Notes under the pieces: generated by a model
Seen by the model: only the letters and a program-made list of their open reading frames with translations
The model's database searches: none
Told to the model about the DNA's origin: nothing
In this document: piece by piece, positions 19,071 through 31,885 of the stretch
Numbering within the stretch: the first letter of the stretch is position 1
Layout of the letters: each line of letters opens with the position of its first letter
Assembly: GCA_022819605.1 (NCBI GenBank)
Contig: JAJEGW010000122.1
Location: forward strand, 1-64,000
DNA length: 64,000 nucleotides
Direction of reading: 5' to 3'
Source of the DNA: Silicimonas sp.
Lineage (GTDB): Bacteria; Pseudomonadota; Alphaproteobacteria; Rhodobacterales; Rhodobacteraceae
Program-made: the position numbers and the translations under genes

Positions 19071-19814
19071 TCAGAGCCTGTAGCTTGCCCAGATCAGCGA
19101 AAGGCGCCGACGAAACTCGCTTTCTGCAAGCGTTCCGTTCGCGACCCTGTCCGGCTGGTCCGCCGCACGACGCAGGATGGTTCCGGCACGCCAGGACGCA
19201 AGGGAGGCGGCGCGACCGGCTCTGGGAATACGCAAGGATCGGAGTTCCGCCAATGCATCCCTTGCAAGCGTCCGAGCGGTTTCCGAACCGTCTTCAGGCA
19301 GCGGCCCGCCCACCCGTGCCGTCAACCGCGGTACGGCAAGAAGAAAATTGGCAAGCCCGCTCACTCTGCCAAGCGTGCGGTAACCAGCCTCGTCTTCGCC
19401 GCCAAGGGCACGTGCGGCGACCCACATCAAGGTGCCACCGGTCGCATCGAGGTATTCTTGAAACTGCCCGACGTCCCCAAAAGGCTTCGAATGAAGATCG
19501 CGCCATCGCGCCCGCACCAATTGATCAAGGATTTGCGCGCCTTCGCTATCCAGGACATCGGCCAGCGACGCGATGACCTCATGCCTTCGCGCTGCCTTGC
19601 CGTTCGCAATGTCGTCAAGTGCCTCCCGGAGCCATTGAAGGCGCATTTCGCCGATCATTGGTTCGGATATCGCCCAGGTTGCACGAGAGACCTCAACATT
19701 GAAGGCGTAAATCGGGAACAGCACGGCACGTGTCGCCACCCGCACTGCCATGCAGGCATCAAATCGATCAGGATCGCCCTTGGCGACGATGTTCGCCATC
19801 GCCTGAAGGCTCAT
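19071..19814 (-). CDS. Phytoene/squalene synthase-like protein, NDUFAF6 type
   Basis: A 247-residue member of the trans-isoprenyl diphosphate synthase superfamily. The two aspartate-rich DxxxD motifs of phytoene and squalene synthases are not evident. Instead the N-terminal third reads FPIYAFNVEVSRATWAISEP followed by MIGEMRLQWLREALDDI, which matches the NDUFAF6 group, a complex I assembly factor in mitochondria. A non-enzymatic or altered role is therefore likely; bacterial members are uncharacterised. It lies 73 bases downstream of cimA on the same strand. An alternative start is the Met at residue 6. Confidence 0.82.
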   Translation of the reverse strand: MSLQAMANIVAKGDPDRFDACMAVRVATRAVLFPIYAFNVEVSRATWAISEPMIGEMRLQWLREALDDIANGKAARRHEVIASLADVLDSEGAQILDQLVRARWRDLHSKPFGDVGQFQEYLDATGGTLMWVAARALGGEDEAGYRTLGRVSGLANFLLAVPRLTARVGGPLPEDGSETARTLARDALAELRSLRIPRAGRAASLASWRAGTILRRAADQPDRVANGTLAESEFRRRLSLIWASYRL

Positions 19815-19887
19815 TGCGGACGCGCTAGGCGCAATACGCAGATTCCGCCACCTTGGGCGGACACGAATGGAGGGAACACGACCAGCG

Positions 19888-21525
19888 TCACTCGGCAGCT
19901 CTGTCCATCTCGCCCCCTTCGCGGACGAGCTTCCAGTTCACCGCGTCCAGCAAAGCCCCGAATGAGGCATCAACGATGTTCGCGGACACGCCGACTGTTG
20001 ACCAGAACCGCCCTGAATTATCCGCAAAATCGATGATGACGCGGGTCACCGCTTCTGTGCCACCTTGAGTGATTCGCACCTTGAAGTCGGTCAAACGCAC
20101 GTCCTCGATCTGCGATTGGAACGGTCCGAGGTCCGACTTGAGTGCCTGCCAAAGAGCGTTGACCGGCCCGTCATCATGCAGATCTTGGGCATGTTCGTTC
20201 TTGAAGTAGCTCGTCTGTTGCCCTTTTCCCGTTGAAATCGTGACGACGGCCTCGGACTCGACAACGATCTCGCCGCGTGCATTGCGCCGCCGCTCCGATA
20301 TCACGCGGTATCGCTCAACTTCGAAGAATTCAGCCGAGAGGCCTAGCGCAGTGCGCGCAAGCAGTTCGAAACTTGCTTGAGCGCTGTCATAGGCATAGCC
20401 GAGCGCCTCTCTGCGCTTCACCTCTCCAAGAATGACCAAGAGAGCCGGGTCTCCCTTTTCGACTCGGATGCCCATTTCGGACAACCGCTTGATGAGGTTC
20501 GACTGGCCAGCCTGGTTTGACATGGGAACCACGCGGACGTTTCCAATCGATGCAGGTTCAACGTGCTCGTAGGTCTTCGGATCCTTCGCAATTGCGGAGG
20601 CGTGGAGCCCTGCCTTGTGGGCAAAGGCAGACGCCCCAACATATGGAGCAGACCGGAGCGGAACACGATTCAGGATGTCGTCCAGGACACGACTTGTACG
20701 AGTAAGGCGCGCAAGAGCTTCTTTGCTGACGCCGATCTCGTACCGGCTTGCGTACGGTTCCTTGAGCATAAGCGTTGGAATCAGTGTCGTGAGATTCGCG
20801 TTTCCGCAGCGCTCACCAAGGCCGTTGAGCGTACCGTGAATCTGGCGCGCGCCCGCATCTACTGCCGCCAGCGTGCCCGCGACGGCATTGCCGGTGTCGT
20901 CATGGGTATGGATGCCCAAATTGTCGCCGGGAATGCCAGCATTGATGACGGCCGACGTGATCTCCGAGACTTCGTGAGGCAACGTGCCCCCGTTGGTATC
21001 GCAGAGCGCCACCCAGCGGGCTCCTGCCTCGAAGGCAGACTGCACGCAGTCGAGCGCGTAATCGGGATTTGCCTTGAAGCCGTCGAAGAAGTGTTCGGCA
21101 TCGAAAATCGCCTCGCGGCCCTTGTTGACAAGATGCGCAATGCTCTCGCGAATGCCGAGCAGGTTTTCGTCCAGAGAGATTCCGAGCGCTTTCTCGACAT
21201 GGAAGTCATGGGTCTTGCCGACGAGACAAACGGCGAACGTGCCTGCATTCAACACGGCAGCCAGGACGTCGCAGTTTTCCGCGGAACGCCCTGCCCGCTT
21301 TGTCATGCCGAATGCCGTAAAGGTCGCGCGGGTCTCCGGACGCTTGTCAAAGAAGGCGTCGTCGGTTGGGTTCGCCCCGGGCCAACCTCCCTCGATGTAG
21401 TCCAGGCCGAGTGCATCAAGCAAATGCGCGATCTCCGTCTTTTCCTCGGTCGAGAACTGGACACCCTGGGTTTGCTGACCATCCCGGAGTGTTGTGTCGA
21501 ACAGAAAGATTCGTTCCGATTTCAT
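19888..21525 (-). CDS. cimA: (R)-citramalate synthase
   Basis: Condenses pyruvate and acetyl-CoA to citramalate in the threonine-independent route to isoleucine. The 545-residue protein has the HMGL-like TIM barrel with [15 protein letters not shown] near residue 8, the metal-binding [13 protein letters not shown] near 205 and [15 protein letters not shown] near 235, then the C-terminal LeuA allosteric domain. The N-terminus WPGANPTD is characteristic of CimA rather than LeuA. The ATG overlaps the cysS stop as ATGA, so translation is coupled. Confidence 0.94.
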   Translation of the reverse strand: MKSERIFLFDTTLRDGQQTQGVQFSTEEKTEIAHLLDALGLDYIEGGWPGANPTDDAFFDKRPETRATFTAFGMTKRAGRSAENCDVLAAVLNAGTFAVCLVGKTHDFHVEKALGISLDENLLGIRESIAHLVNKGREAIFDAEHFFDGFKANPDYALDCVQSAFEAGARWVALCDTNGGTLPHEVSEITSAVINAGIPGDNLGIHTHDDTGNAVAGTLAAVDAGARQIHGTLNGLGERCGNANLTTLIPTLMLKEPYASRYEIGVSKEALARLTRTSRVLDDILNRVPLRSAPYVGASAFAHKAGLHASAIAKDPKTYEHVEPASIGNVRVVPMSNQAGQSNLIKRLSEMGIRVEKGDPALLVILGEVKRREALGYAYDSAQASFELLARTALGLSAEFFEVERYRVISERRRNARGEIVVESEAVVTISTGKGQQTSYFKNEHAQDLHDDGPVNALWQALKSDLGPFQSQIEDVRLTDFKVRITQGGTEAVTRVIIDFADNSGRFWSTVGVSANIVDASFGALLDAVNWKLVREGGEMDRAAE

Positions 21526-22922
21526 TTCAGGGCCTCCAGTTTGTCGTGGTCGAATCCTGGCCCAATGTGCCAGTCGGCGCCCTCTGACGTGTCCTTGATG
21601 ACGATGCCGGCTTCCGCAAGGCCTTCGCGAAGGCCGTCCGCCCGCACGAAGTCCCGCGCCGCTCTTGCACTCGCGCGCTCTTTGAGCAGTGCATTGACCA
21701 GTTCAGTCACGTCTTCGGACGGCACCGCCTCTCGAGCCCAATCCGGCACGCCGTCGATCATCAGTCCAAGAAACTCCAATCCGGCTGCCAATGCCGTGAC
21801 GTCCCCCTTGGCGGCGAAACGATGCAACGATGCCAGAGCTTCATGCGTGTTAAGATCATCCGACAATGCATTCACAAGAAGGGAAATATCCGCATCCTGC
21901 CGCGAGCCGCCAGCAGCAGTCTCGACCATCGCGTACCATTTCCGCAGCGTCACTTCGGCTTCACGGGCCCTGTCTTCGGTCCAATCCATTGGCTTTCGAT
22001 AGTGCGTAGAAAGGAACACAAATCGGATCACTTCGCCGGGCACGTTCCAGCCACCGCTCCAGTCTCCGTCCAAGAGGCCGCGCAAGGTGATGAAATTGCC
22101 TAGGGACTTGGCCATCTTCTTCCCTTCGACCTGGAGCATCTCGTTGTGCATCCAGAGTCTCGCGAATTCATGACCCATGCATCGCGACTGTGCGATCTCG
22201 TTCTCGTGGTGTGGAAAAACCAGGTCGTTGCCGCCGCCATGAATGTCGAAACGCTCTCCGAGCAGACCCGCTGCCATTGCCGAGCACTCAATGTGCCAGC
22301 CGGGCCTGCCGCGACCCCATGGGCTGTTCCATCCCGGTGTCTGCTCGTCCGAGGGCTTCCAAAGAACGAAATCCATCGGGTCTTCCTTGAAAGGCGCCAC
22401 CTCAACACGGGCACCGGCGATCATGTCGTCGACGGAACGCCCGGACAGGTCTCCGTACCCGGGGCAGGATCGTACCCGAAAGAGCACGTGGCCTTCGGCT
22501 TCGTATGCATGGCCCCTTTCGATCAGGGCAACGATCATCTCGACCATTTCCTCGATCCATTCAGTTGCACGGGGCATTGCGTCCGGCACGAGCGCGCCAA
22601 CGGCGGCCATGTCGTCGAGATACCACTGCGTAGTCTCTTCTGTGAGTTCGCGAATTGGGCGCTTCTCCGCCGCGGCGCGAGCGTTTATCTTGTCGTCTAC
22701 ATCCGTGAAATTCCGAACATAAGTTACCCGATCAGGTCCGTATACATGACGGAGAAGCCGAAAGAGCATGTCGAAGACAATGACGGGTCGCGCATTGCCG
22801 ATATGGGCCCTGTCGTAAACCGTCGGCCCACAGACATACATCGTCGGATGCCCATTCGTGACCAGGGGTTCCAACGGTCGCTTCGTCCGTGTTGCCGTGT
22901 CATGGAGCTGGATATTCGTCAT
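21522..22922 (-). CDS. cysS: Cysteinyl-tRNA synthetase
   Basis: Class I synthetase of 466 residues charging tRNA-Cys. The zinc-site and HIGH region reads [18 protein letters not shown] near residue 29, the second zinc ligands lie in [10 protein letters not shown] and [16 protein letters not shown] near 210-240, and KKMAKSLGN near 272 is the KMSKS motif. Overlaps cimA by four bases. No T-box is expected in this group and none is seen. Confidence 0.96.
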   Translation of the reverse strand: MTNIQLHDTATRTKRPLEPLVTNGHPTMYVCGPTVYDRAHIGNARPVIVFDMLFRLLRHVYGPDRVTYVRNFTDVDDKINARAAAEKRPIRELTEETTQWYLDDMAAVGALVPDAMPRATEWIEEMVEMIVALIERGHAYEAEGHVLFRVRSCPGYGDLSGRSVDDMIAGARVEVAPFKEDPMDFVLWKPSDEQTPGWNSPWGRGRPGWHIECSAMAAGLLGERFDIHGGGNDLVFPHHENEIAQSRCMGHEFARLWMHNEMLQVEGKKMAKSLGNFITLRGLLDGDWSGGWNVPGEVIRFVFLSTHYRKPMDWTEDRAREAEVTLRKWYAMVETAAGGSRQDADISLLVNALSDDLNTHEALASLHRFAAKGDVTALAAGLEFLGLMIDGVPDWAREAVPSEDVTELVNALLKERASARAARDFVRADGLREGLAEAGIVIKDTSEGADWHIGPGFDHDKLEALK

Positions 22923-23173
22923 GAGTCAACCTTTTTGGGGCAAACCTGTCCCTCGCGGGATCCGACATTGTCATTTCAAGGTAAAGAAGAACCGGCCCGC
23001 GTGAACGATGTCAGCGGATAATGCAGCAGATGATGCAGATGCGGTTCATGGCTCGGACAATAGCGGCGGTCCGCAAGGAGTGCAAAGGGTTTTCGAGCCG
23101 ATTTCATTCAACGGCCGATTTCTCTTGGCAACAATCGATTGACACGCCGCACGAGTTGCCGACCTTGTAGCGC

Positions 23174-24370
23174 ATGACCAGACTCTCGCATCGCATCAAG
23201 ACCTTGACCGGTGGCGGTTCTGACGGGTGGGACATCTACCGCAAGAGCTGCGCCATGAAGGATCGCGGCATGCCCGTCATCGAACTGACGATCGGGGAGC
23301 ACGATCGAAAGACAGACCCGGCGATCCTCAAGGCGATGCATGACTCCGCTACTGGCGGGCACACCGGCTACGCGACGATTCCCGGGACCGACGGGCTTCG
23401 CGATGCCGTCGCCAAGCGAATTGTCGAAATGACCGGCGTGACCACGGAGCGACATAACGTGGTGATCACGGCTGGCGGACAGGCGGCGCTCCTTGCAGCT
23501 CACATGATTGCGTGCGACCCGGGAGACACGGCGTTGTACATCGACCCATACTACGCGACCTATCCTGGAACGATCCGCGCCACCGGAGCGATGGCCGTGG
23601 CCGTCACGGCGCGTGCCGAAAGGGGATTCCAGCCTTCTATCGCGGATCTTGAGGAAGCCTGCGAAGCCCGATCACTCCTGATCAACTCCCCGAATAATCC
23701 GACAGGGGCAGTCTATTCCCACGAGAAGCTTCAAGAGATCGCTGAATTCACCCGACAAAGGGACATGTGGCTAATTTCGGATGAAGTCTACGACACCCAG
23801 GTTTGGGAGGGAGAGCATTTATCGCCACGCGCGTTGTCTGGAATGGAAAGCCGGACGCTTGTGGCCGGCTCCTTGTCCAAGAGCCATGCAATGACCGGCA
23901 GCAGGATTGGCTGGCTTGTCGGGCCGGAAGAGGCGGTCAGGCATGCAATCAACCTGGCCACGCACACGAACTACGGCTTGCCCGGATTCTTGCAGGACTC
24001 CGGTGAATTTGCCCTGCAACAGGGTCCTGCACTGGAAGACGTCATCGCGGCGCCCTTCCGGCGACGCCATAAGGCGGTCAATGCCATATTTTCGCGGGAA
24101 AAGCTGATCGTCGTGCCATCTGCGGCAACGATGTACATCATGGTTGACATCAGGTCGACCGGATTGACCGGCATCGAGTTTGCAGAGGCGCTGTTGGAAG
24201 AGCGTCTCGTGGCCGTCATGCCCGGCGAAAGCTTTGGGAAGGCTGCAGCCGGACATGTTCGGATTGCACTGACGGTCGACGATGCCGCCCTGGAAATGGC
24301 GGCAATGGTCATTGCTGAATTCTATTGGAATCGCGCAGGCATGGCGCGAAACGTCGCAGTGTCAGGTTGA
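23174..24370 (+). CDS. PLP-dependent class I/II aminotransferase
   Basis: A 398-residue fold-type I aminotransferase. The cofactor lysine sits in SLSKSHAMTGSRIGW near residue 237, SPNNPTGAVYSHEKL near 173 binds the PLP ring, and ISDEVYDTQVW near 203 supplies Asp and Tyr. The N-terminus IELTIGEHDRKTDP is typical of the aspartate/aromatic-like subgroup. The amino acid used cannot be told. It stands alone, divergent from cysS by 250 bases and convergent with alaS. Confidence 0.9.
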   Translation: MTRLSHRIKTLTGGGSDGWDIYRKSCAMKDRGMPVIELTIGEHDRKTDPAILKAMHDSATGGHTGYATIPGTDGLRDAVAKRIVEMTGVTTERHNVVITAGGQAALLAAHMIACDPGDTALYIDPYYATYPGTIRATGAMAVAVTARAERGFQPSIADLEEACEARSLLINSPNNPTGAVYSHEKLQEIAEFTRQRDMWLISDEVYDTQVWEGEHLSPRALSGMESRTLVAGSLSKSHAMTGSRIGWLVGPEEAVRHAINLATHTNYGLPGFLQDSGEFALQQGPALEDVIAAPFRRRHKAVNAIFSREKLIVVPSAATMYIMVDIRSTGLTGIEFAEALLEERLVAVMPGESFGKAAAGHVRIALTVDDAALEMAAMVIAEFYWNRAGMARNVAVSG

Positions 24371-24385
24371 TCGGTTGGTCCGATC
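24369..24385 (+). terminator. Hairpin at the end of the aminotransferase gene
   Basis: GATCGG and CCGATC form perfect 6-base arms around TTGGT, starting within the stop codon and followed by GATTTCGG. The T-run is poor, so this is only a possible terminator. Confidence 0.35.
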
Positions 24386-24453
24386 GATTTCGGCAGTGTC
24401 CACCCCGCGAACGTATCAACGGCGCTCAGTTCACATCTCCCGAATGCGAAACC

Positions 24454-27117
24454 TCACGCCCCCATGAGTTTCCTCACGGCGGCAATGGCGTCCTCGGCCC
24501 TGTCTGCACTTGCCGCTCCGCCTCGTGCCATGTCCGAGCGTCCTCCGCCCCCCTTGCCCCCGAGCTCGGCAACTGCGACGCGTACCATGTCCACGGCCGA
24601 AAGACGCTCGATCAGATCTTCGGTGACTCCTGCGGCCACGGCGGCCTTTCCCCCCGTGTCCGCAATCAAGAGCACGGCTCCCGAACCGAGGCGCGCCTTG
24701 TATTCGTCGATCAGCGACGGAAGGCTCTTGCCATCCACGCCCTTGAGCGTCCGGGCATGAAGCATCATGCCGTTAACTGACTCCGCTTCCGCTTCGGCTT
24801 CCCCTCCAGCCAAGGCTAGCTTCTGACGCAATTCGGCGACCTCGTGCTGAAGAGCGCGACGTTCGGCCTGCAGCGCCTTTACGCGCGTTGCAACCTCTTC
24901 TGGCGGGGTCTTGAGCGTTAGTGCCGTTTCCGCAAGCCGATGATCCTGATCCGAAAGGTACCTGAACGCAGCCTCGCCCGTCAGCGCCTCGATTCTGCGA
25001 ACGCCTGCCGAAGACGCGCTGTCGCCAAGTGTCACGAAGACGCCAATGTCGCCCGTGCGCGATACATGCGTGCCGCCGCAGAGCTCGATTGACCAGGTGC
25101 TGCCATCGATTCCCTTGCCGGTACTTGCGATACCCATCGACACCACGCGCACTTCGTCGCCGTACTTTTCACCAAAGAGGGCCTGTGCTCCGATGGCGCG
25201 GGCATCGTCGGGCGTCATTGTCCGAGTCTCCACAGACGAATTCTGGCGAATGTACGCGTTGACCTCTGTCTCGACAGCTTTCAATTCGTCAAGGGTCAGC
25301 GCCGACTGGTGGCTGAAGTCAAACCGAAGCCGATCAGGCGCGTTGAGCGATCCCTTTTGCGCCACGTGTTCTCCAAGGACTTGCCGAAGGGATTCATGCA
25401 ACAGATGTGTCGCCGAATGATTGGCGCGGATGGCGGATCGCCTTGCATGATCGACTTTCAGCACGACCGGATCGCCCGTCGTCAGTGTCCCCTTCTTGAC
25501 CGTGACCTGATGGCCCAGGATACGACCGCCTGCGAAACGCTGCGCGTCAGTAACATCAGCCAGATCCTTGGCTTCGCCCGTGCCTCGCATCGTTCCGATG
25601 TCGCCAACCTGCCCGCCAGCCTCGCCATAAAAGGGTGTCTGGTTTGTAACGACCCACCCGGATTCGCCATCGCTGAGCGAGTCGGCGGAGACACCGTCGC
25701 AAACGATCGCAAAGATCTGGCCTTCGGCGACCTCGGTTTCGTAACCAAGAAACTCCGTGGCTTCGATATCTCCGGCAATGTCGAACCAAATTGCCGCGTC
25801 TCTTGACTCTCCGGATCCCGCCCAGGCTGCTCGAGCCCGGGCTTTCTGCCTTTCCATGGCGGCGTCGAATCCTTCCGTATCGACGCCGCGGCCCTTTTCG
25901 CGAAGGGCATCCTGCGTGAGATCCAGCGGAAATCCGTACGTGTCATAAAGCTTGAATGCCGCGTCCGCCGGCAGGTCAGCATCGTCCGGCAGCCGCTCCA
26001 GTTCCTGGTCCAACAGTCGCAACCCCCGGTCCAGCGTTTGCAGAAAGCGCGTTTCTTCGTTCTTCAGCGTTTCCTCGATCAGGGCCTGCGCACGGGCTAG
26101 CGCCGGATAGGCTTGACCCATTTCTGTCACAAGCGCAGGCACGAGACGGTGCATGACCGGGTCCGTTGCGCCGGCCATGCGCGCATGACGCATTGCGCGC
26201 CGCATGATCCGGCGAAGGACGTAACCCCTGCCCTCGTTTGACGGCATGACGCCATCGGCAACCAGGAACGATGTCGAGCGCAGGTGATCCGCCACGACCC
26301 TGTGGTGCACGTTTTCCGGGCCATCGGCTTCGGCATTCGTGGCATTGGCGCTTGCCTCGATCAGGGCACGCATCGTGTCGGTGTCGTAGTTGTCGTGCTT
26401 GCCTTGCAGAAGCGCTCCGACCCGCTCGAGGCCCATGCCCGTATCGATCGACTGCATCTCGAGCTTGCGCATCGATCCGTCTTCGAACTGCTCGTTTTGC
26501 ATGAAGACAATGTTCCAGATCTCGATGAAGCGATCGCCGTCCTCTTCCGGCGACCCTGGAGGCCCGCCCCAGATGTGTTCCCCGTGATCAAAGAAAATCT
26601 CGGTGCAAGGTCCGCATGGACCGGTTGGCCCCATTTGCCAGAAATTGTCGTCCGTCGCGATCCTGATGATCCGGTCCTCGGGCAAACCCATTTTCCGCCA
26701 GATGTCAGCGGCTTCGTCATCCGTATGGTAGACCGTGACCAAGAGGCGCTTCTTGTCGATGCCGAAATCACCCGTCAGCAAGTTCCACGCGAGAGGAATG
26801 GCCTCGTGTTTGAAGTAGTCTCCAAAAGAGAAGTTTCCGAGCATTTCGAAAAACGTATGATGCCGGGCTGTGTAGCCGACATTGTCCAGGTCATTGTGCT
26901 TACCGCCGGCGCGGACGCACTTCTGGGACGTTGCGGCTCGCGAGTATTCGCGGGTTTCCAGGCCCGTAAACAGGTTCTTGAACTGGACCATGCCCGAGTT
27001 GACGAACATCAAAGTCGGGTCATTGCGCGGAACAAGCGGTGAGCTCTCGACGACCTCGTGGCCATTTTTTTCAAAATAGTCGAGAAAGGTTGAACGTATG
27101 TAGTTCAGGCTGGTCAT
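24454..27117 (-). CDS. alaS: Alanyl-tRNA synthetase
   Basis: Class II synthetase of 887 residues charging and proofreading tRNA-Ala. N-terminal [20 protein letters not shown] is the family start, so the ATG at 27117 is chosen over one nine bases upstream; neither has a clear ribosome site. Motif 2 reads [20 protein letters not shown] near residue 70. The editing domain has [11 protein letters not shown] near 560 and [13 protein letters not shown] near 665, giving the HxxxH and CxxxH zinc ligands. The C-terminal DHHA1-type domain ends with a Gly-rich [15 protein letters not shown]. Downstream of recA on the same strand, as in many Rhodobacteraceae. Confidence 0.97.
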   Translation of the reverse strand: MTSLNYIRSTFLDYFEKNGHEVVESSPLVPRNDPTLMFVNSGMVQFKNLFTGLETREYSRAATSQKCVRAGGKHNDLDNVGYTARHHTFFEMLGNFSFGDYFKHEAIPLAWNLLTGDFGIDKKRLLVTVYHTDDEAADIWRKMGLPEDRIIRIATDDNFWQMGPTGPCGPCTEIFFDHGEHIWGGPPGSPEEDGDRFIEIWNIVFMQNEQFEDGSMRKLEMQSIDTGMGLERVGALLQGKHDNYDTDTMRALIEASANATNAEADGPENVHHRVVADHLRSTSFLVADGVMPSNEGRGYVLRRIMRRAMRHARMAGATDPVMHRLVPALVTEMGQAYPALARAQALIEETLKNEETRFLQTLDRGLRLLDQELERLPDDADLPADAAFKLYDTYGFPLDLTQDALREKGRGVDTEGFDAAMERQKARARAAWAGSGESRDAAIWFDIAGDIEATEFLGYETEVAEGQIFAIVCDGVSADSLSDGESGWVVTNQTPFYGEAGGQVGDIGTMRGTGEAKDLADVTDAQRFAGGRILGHQVTVKKGTLTTGDPVVLKVDHARRSAIRANHSATHLLHESLRQVLGEHVAQKGSLNAPDRLRFDFSHQSALTLDELKAVETEVNAYIRQNSSVETRTMTPDDARAIGAQALFGEKYGDEVRVVSMGIASTGKGIDGSTWSIELCGGTHVSRTGDIGVFVTLGDSASSAGVRRIEALTGEAAFRYLSDQDHRLAETALTLKTPPEEVATRVKALQAERRALQHEVAELRQKLALAGGEAEAEAESVNGMMLHARTLKGVDGKSLPSLIDEYKARLGSGAVLLIADTGGKAAVAAGVTEDLIERLSAVDMVRVAVAELGGKGGGGRSDMARGGAASADRAEDAIAAVRKLMGA

Positions 27118-27330
27118 GGGCGGCATCCGAAATCGACATGTTGCGCCTGATTATCCATCGTCGCCCACACTGTCCACCAGACAGGGACGGACAATCAGAA
27201 GCACCTCATTCGCTTGTCCGGCTGGTAAAGGTACACGACCATGACATTTTTACGCCTGTTACTCGCTGAATGCACAAAGGTGCGGAGAAGCGTGGACGCA
27301 CATTCATCCGCTCGTCACCCTTGAAGTGAA

Positions 27331-27355
27331 AGGCGCGCCACGGAATTGCGCGCCT
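27331..27355 (-). terminator. recA terminator hairpin
   Basis: AGGCGCGC and GCGCGCCT form 8-base perfect arms with a 9-base loop, 20 bases after the recA stop. On the minus strand the stem is followed by TTCACTTC, a modest U-rich tract, consistent with intrinsic termination of recA. Confidence 0.6.
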
Positions 27356-27374
27356 CTCTCATCCACGTTGCCGG

Positions 27375-28457
27375 CTAGGCTTCGAGAGCCACTTCGTCCG
27401 GCCCGTCGCCTTCGTCCAACTCGGCATCGAATTCGACGCCATGCGCAGTCCGGATTTTGCCTTCGATTTCACGCGCGATGTCGGCATTTTCCTTCAGGAA
27501 GGCCTTGGCGTTTTCCCGGCCCTGCCCGATCCGTTCTTCGCCATAGGAAAACCAGGCACCGGACTTCTCGACCACACCGGCCTTGACGCCGAGATCGATG
27601 AGCTCGCCAGTCTTGGAGATGCCTTCCCCATACATGATGTCGAATTCCACCTGCTTGAACGGCGGCGCGACCTTGTTCTTGACGACCTTGACGCGCGTGG
27701 CGTTGCCCACAACCTCGTCGCGGTCCTTGATCGCGCCAATCCGGCGGATGTCGAGGCGAACGCTGGAATAGAACTTCAGCGCATTGCCGCCGGTAGTGGT
27801 TTCGGGCGAGCCGAACATCACACCGATCTTCATGCGAATCTGGTTGATGAAAATCACCATGCAGTTCGAACGGGCGATCGAACTGGTCAGCTTCCGCATC
27901 GCCTGGCTCATCAGGCGGGCATGAACACCCACCGAGGAATCGCCCATGTCGCCTTCAAGCTCCGATCTCGGCGTGAGCGCCGCAACCGAGTCGACGATCA
28001 CCATGCTGACGGCACCCGAGCGCACCAGGGTGTCAGTGATTTCGAGTGCCTGTTCACCCGTGTCCGGCTGTGAAATCAGCAACTCGTCCAGATTGACGCC
28101 GAGCTTCTTGGCGTATTGCGGGTCCAGGGCATGCTCTGCGTCGACAAAGGCGCAGACGCCACCCTTCTTCTGCTCCTCAGCCACGCAATGCAGCGTAAGC
28201 GTGGTCTTGCCGGAAGATTCAGGGCCATAGATCTCGACAACCCGTCCCTTGGGAAGCCCCCCGATCCCCAACGCAATATCGAGACCCAGCGATCCGGTCG
28301 ATGTCGCCTCGATCTCGGGCATCTCGTTGTCGCCGCCAAGCTTCATGATCGAACCCTTGCCGAATTGGCGTTCGATCTGTGCCAGCGCCGAATCGAGCGC
28401 CTTTTGCCTTTCGCCTTGCTTTCTGGATGTCATGTCGAGAAGTTCTGCCGTGGCCAT
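27375..28457 (-). CDS. recA: RecA recombinase
   Basis: ATP-dependent strand-exchange protein and SOS co-protease, 360 residues. Walker A is GPESSGKTT near residue 71, Walker [11 protein letters not shown] near 145, loop L1 and L2 regions are [18 protein letters not shown] and [30 protein letters not shown]. The acidic C-terminus ends in [12 protein letters not shown]. The ATG at 28457 is preceded by AAAGGAGG at 10-base spacing; an open frame upstream lacks homology. Confidence 0.98.
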   Translation of the reverse strand: MATAELLDMTSRKQGERQKALDSALAQIERQFGKGSIMKLGGDNEMPEIEATSTGSLGLDIALGIGGLPKGRVVEIYGPESSGKTTLTLHCVAEEQKKGGVCAFVDAEHALDPQYAKKLGVNLDELLISQPDTGEQALEITDTLVRSGAVSMVIVDSVAALTPRSELEGDMGDSSVGVHARLMSQAMRKLTSSIARSNCMVIFINQIRMKIGVMFGSPETTTGGNALKFYSSVRLDIRRIGAIKDRDEVVGNATRVKVVKNKVAPPFKQVEFDIMYGEGISKTGELIDLGVKAGVVEKSGAWFSYGEERIGQGRENAKAFLKENADIAREIEGKIRTAHGVEFDAELDEGDGPDEVALEA

Positions 28458-28531
28458 TGCTCTTGCCTCCTTTATTTCATCTTCGCCGATCGGCGGCAAC
28501 GATGCTTGAGTTTGGGGAAGAATATACGAAA
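28458..28531 (-). promoter_or_regulatory. recA leader with candidate promoter; only a weak SOS-like site
   Basis: On the minus strand TATATT (plus 28521-28526) is the best -10 near recA, about 64 bases from the start. It sits in TTTC-N7-CTTC (28517-28531), which matches only 6 of 8 bases of the alphaproteobacterial LexA box GTTC-N7-GTTC. LexA control is therefore possible but not well supported. Confidence 0.3.
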
Positions 28532-28793
28532 GTCTCATCGTGGCTTCGTATTGATTTCACGGGTCGTCGAAGTGGCCAGCGCCAACGCTCCTCGCCGTGC
28601 AGATGCGCCAATCCCGGACGCCGCGTCATGTTTGCCACTTCAGCGGGACGGTTCAACAGGGCCATGGCCCTCAAACTCTGTTGCCGAGATTGGAAAGACA
28701 ACGCATCGCCCTCATGCCCGGTCTTCTTGCCACGTTTCCACCGTGAGCGAAAAGCTAGAATCGAACCATGTGACATTCGCATATAATTCCTTA

Positions 28794-28857
28794 AGTTTGC
28801 ATTATGTTCCTTCACGACCTTATGGGATCAAAAGTGGAACATTGCAAGAGTTTTTTT
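28794..28857 (+). ncRNA. Candidate small RNA between recA and the rsmB-like gene
   Basis: On the plus strand a consensus TATAAT (28782-28787) is followed by about 65 bases. They include inverted arms ATGTTCC (28805-28811) and GGAACAT (28838-28844), extended by GCA/TGC across a small bulge, then AAGAG and a run of seven T. Both neighbours read the other way, so this would be an independent transcript. The -35 is poor and the loop is long. Confidence 0.3.
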
Positions 28858-28925
28858 GACCGGCCCACAAATCGGTCCCAAGCGGGCATGCCCCAAGGTG
28901 CCGCCAACTGGCAGGCCGCATCCAT

Positions 28926-30107
28926 TCACGTCCCGAGATCTGCGCCTTTGCGGTCAAGTAGGGCAAGGAAAAACCCGTCTCCCCCGTCAAGAGGGGTAAA
29001 GCGCTCGGAGCCTAACTGCCGCCAGTTGCCGTGACGCTTCAAGAAGGCGCCAACCCTGTCTTCATTTTCGACGTTCAGGAACGAACAGGTCGAATAGGCC
29101 AACACTCCACCTGGTGCGATGAATCCCTTGGCCTCGTCAAGAATCACGTCCTGGAGACTGCAAAGCTCAACCAACCTGCCATCGGTAAGCGTCCACTTGG
29201 CTTCCGGCTTTCGCCGCCACGCACCCGTCCCGGAGCAAGGCACGTCGCAGAGCACGATGTCGAATTCGCCTTGCGGCGCGTGCGTGATTTCTATCGGGGT
29301 TCCGGACCGCTTGGCACGCACCGGAATGTCCTCCATGCGCGAAACATTCGAATCGTGTGCCGTGACGGTGTCGGCCCCTCCAGCCGCAAGCGCCAGCGCC
29401 TTGCCGCCTCCACCCGCACAATAGTCCAGCACGCGCCGTCCCCTCGCATATGCCAGCAGGCATTCAATCACCGCCTGGGACGCGACGTCCTGAAGTTCGA
29501 CCATGCCAGCCCTGAAGGCCTTGCTTTGTCGGACGCGGCGGGCGTTCACCGTAACCTCAAGCGCAGTTCCGCAAAGCGAATGACGATTCGTTTCGATCCC
29601 ATCGGAGGCCAGTGCCCTTTGCGTGGTCGCCAAGTCGGTGCGGGCGATGTTGATTCGCAGGAAGGTGGGCGCACGACTTTGCATGAGAGCAAGGATCGGC
29701 TCCGCATCATCACCAAGCGAATCCGCCATTTGCGGCCAAAGCCAGTCAGGGCAGTCGAGCCGCACCGCGCTGGATGCCTCTTCCAGGCTGCGAGCGGTCC
29801 GCGTTTCCCGTTCGCTCAGCGGATCAGCTGCGTGTCCCGTTCCGGTGAACACCTCGCCCGGATCAATCCCGGACCTGCGCAGGTGGCCGATCATCAGGCC
29901 CCGACCGTCTTTGGCACCGCCAATCCAAGCAAGGGAGCGACGACATCTTAGCGCGTCGAAGACGAGATCCCGTATTGCCGCCCGGTCGTGGGAACCGGCA
30001 AATCGGCTCCTTCGTGCCCAGCGACCCAAGCAGGTTTCTGCGGCGGCACCTTCGAGAATTGCATCTAGAATCTCCACTGCAGCCGCGACATGCGCTGCCG
30101 GTGTCAT
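28926..30107 (-). CDS. rsmB: RsmB-like 16S rRNA (cytosine-C5) methyltransferase
   Basis: SAM-dependent RNA m5C methyltransferase of the NOL1/NOP2/Sun family, 393 residues. The N-terminal NusB-like region (RAAIRDLVFDALRCRRSLAW) is present. SAM binding is at VLDYCAGGGGKALALAA near residue 226, the PC motif at LCDVPCSGTGAWRRKPEAKW near 285, and the catalytic Cys at AYSTCSFLNVEN near 340. It may methylate C967 of 16S rRNA as RsmB does, but paralogues of this family are common. It follows guaB by 66 bases. Confidence 0.88.
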   Translation of the reverse strand: MTPAAHVAAAVEILDAILEGAAAETCLGRWARRSRFAGSHDRAAIRDLVFDALRCRRSLAWIGGAKDGRGLMIGHLRRSGIDPGEVFTGTGHAADPLSERETRTARSLEEASSAVRLDCPDWLWPQMADSLGDDAEPILALMQSRAPTFLRINIARTDLATTQRALASDGIETNRHSLCGTALEVTVNARRVRQSKAFRAGMVELQDVASQAVIECLLAYARGRRVLDYCAGGGGKALALAAGGADTVTAHDSNVSRMEDIPVRAKRSGTPIEITHAPQGEFDIVLCDVPCSGTGAWRRKPEAKWTLTDGRLVELCSLQDVILDEAKGFIAPGGVLAYSTCSFLNVENEDRVGAFLKRHGNWRQLGSERFTPLDGGDGFFLALLDRKGADLGT

Positions 30108-30173
30108 GCGGATTTCATCCGTCCTTGGTCGAACGGTGCGTCGACCCGGCCGCTCCTGGCACTCTCGTCCTGC

Positions 30174-31661
<1,488 letters not shown>

Positions 31662-31885
31662 TTATTTCATGTCCTGTCTGAAACAAAAGGCCAAAAGTAG
31701 GCTCCCACGACAATTCGCGGAAGCAAACGCCCGATTCCATGAATTCTGAGCACCCTCAGGCCGAACCGGGATCGTTCCTTTCCCCATGCAATCCGGATCC
31801 GGCCGCAATTCCTGCATCCGGCCCGCCCGAAATTGACCTATGGAAAGGCGGGCAAGCGAACTGCGCTACGGCCGCGAAGACGGCG

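Noticed and set aside
23008-23142. 44-codon frame upstream of the aminotransferase
   Set aside because: The product has an acidic low-complexity start, no known family and no clear ribosome-binding site; it is most likely chance.
28517-28531. LexA (SOS) box at recA
   Set aside because: Only 6 of 8 defining bases fit GTTC-N7-GTTC; noted as weak but not claimed.
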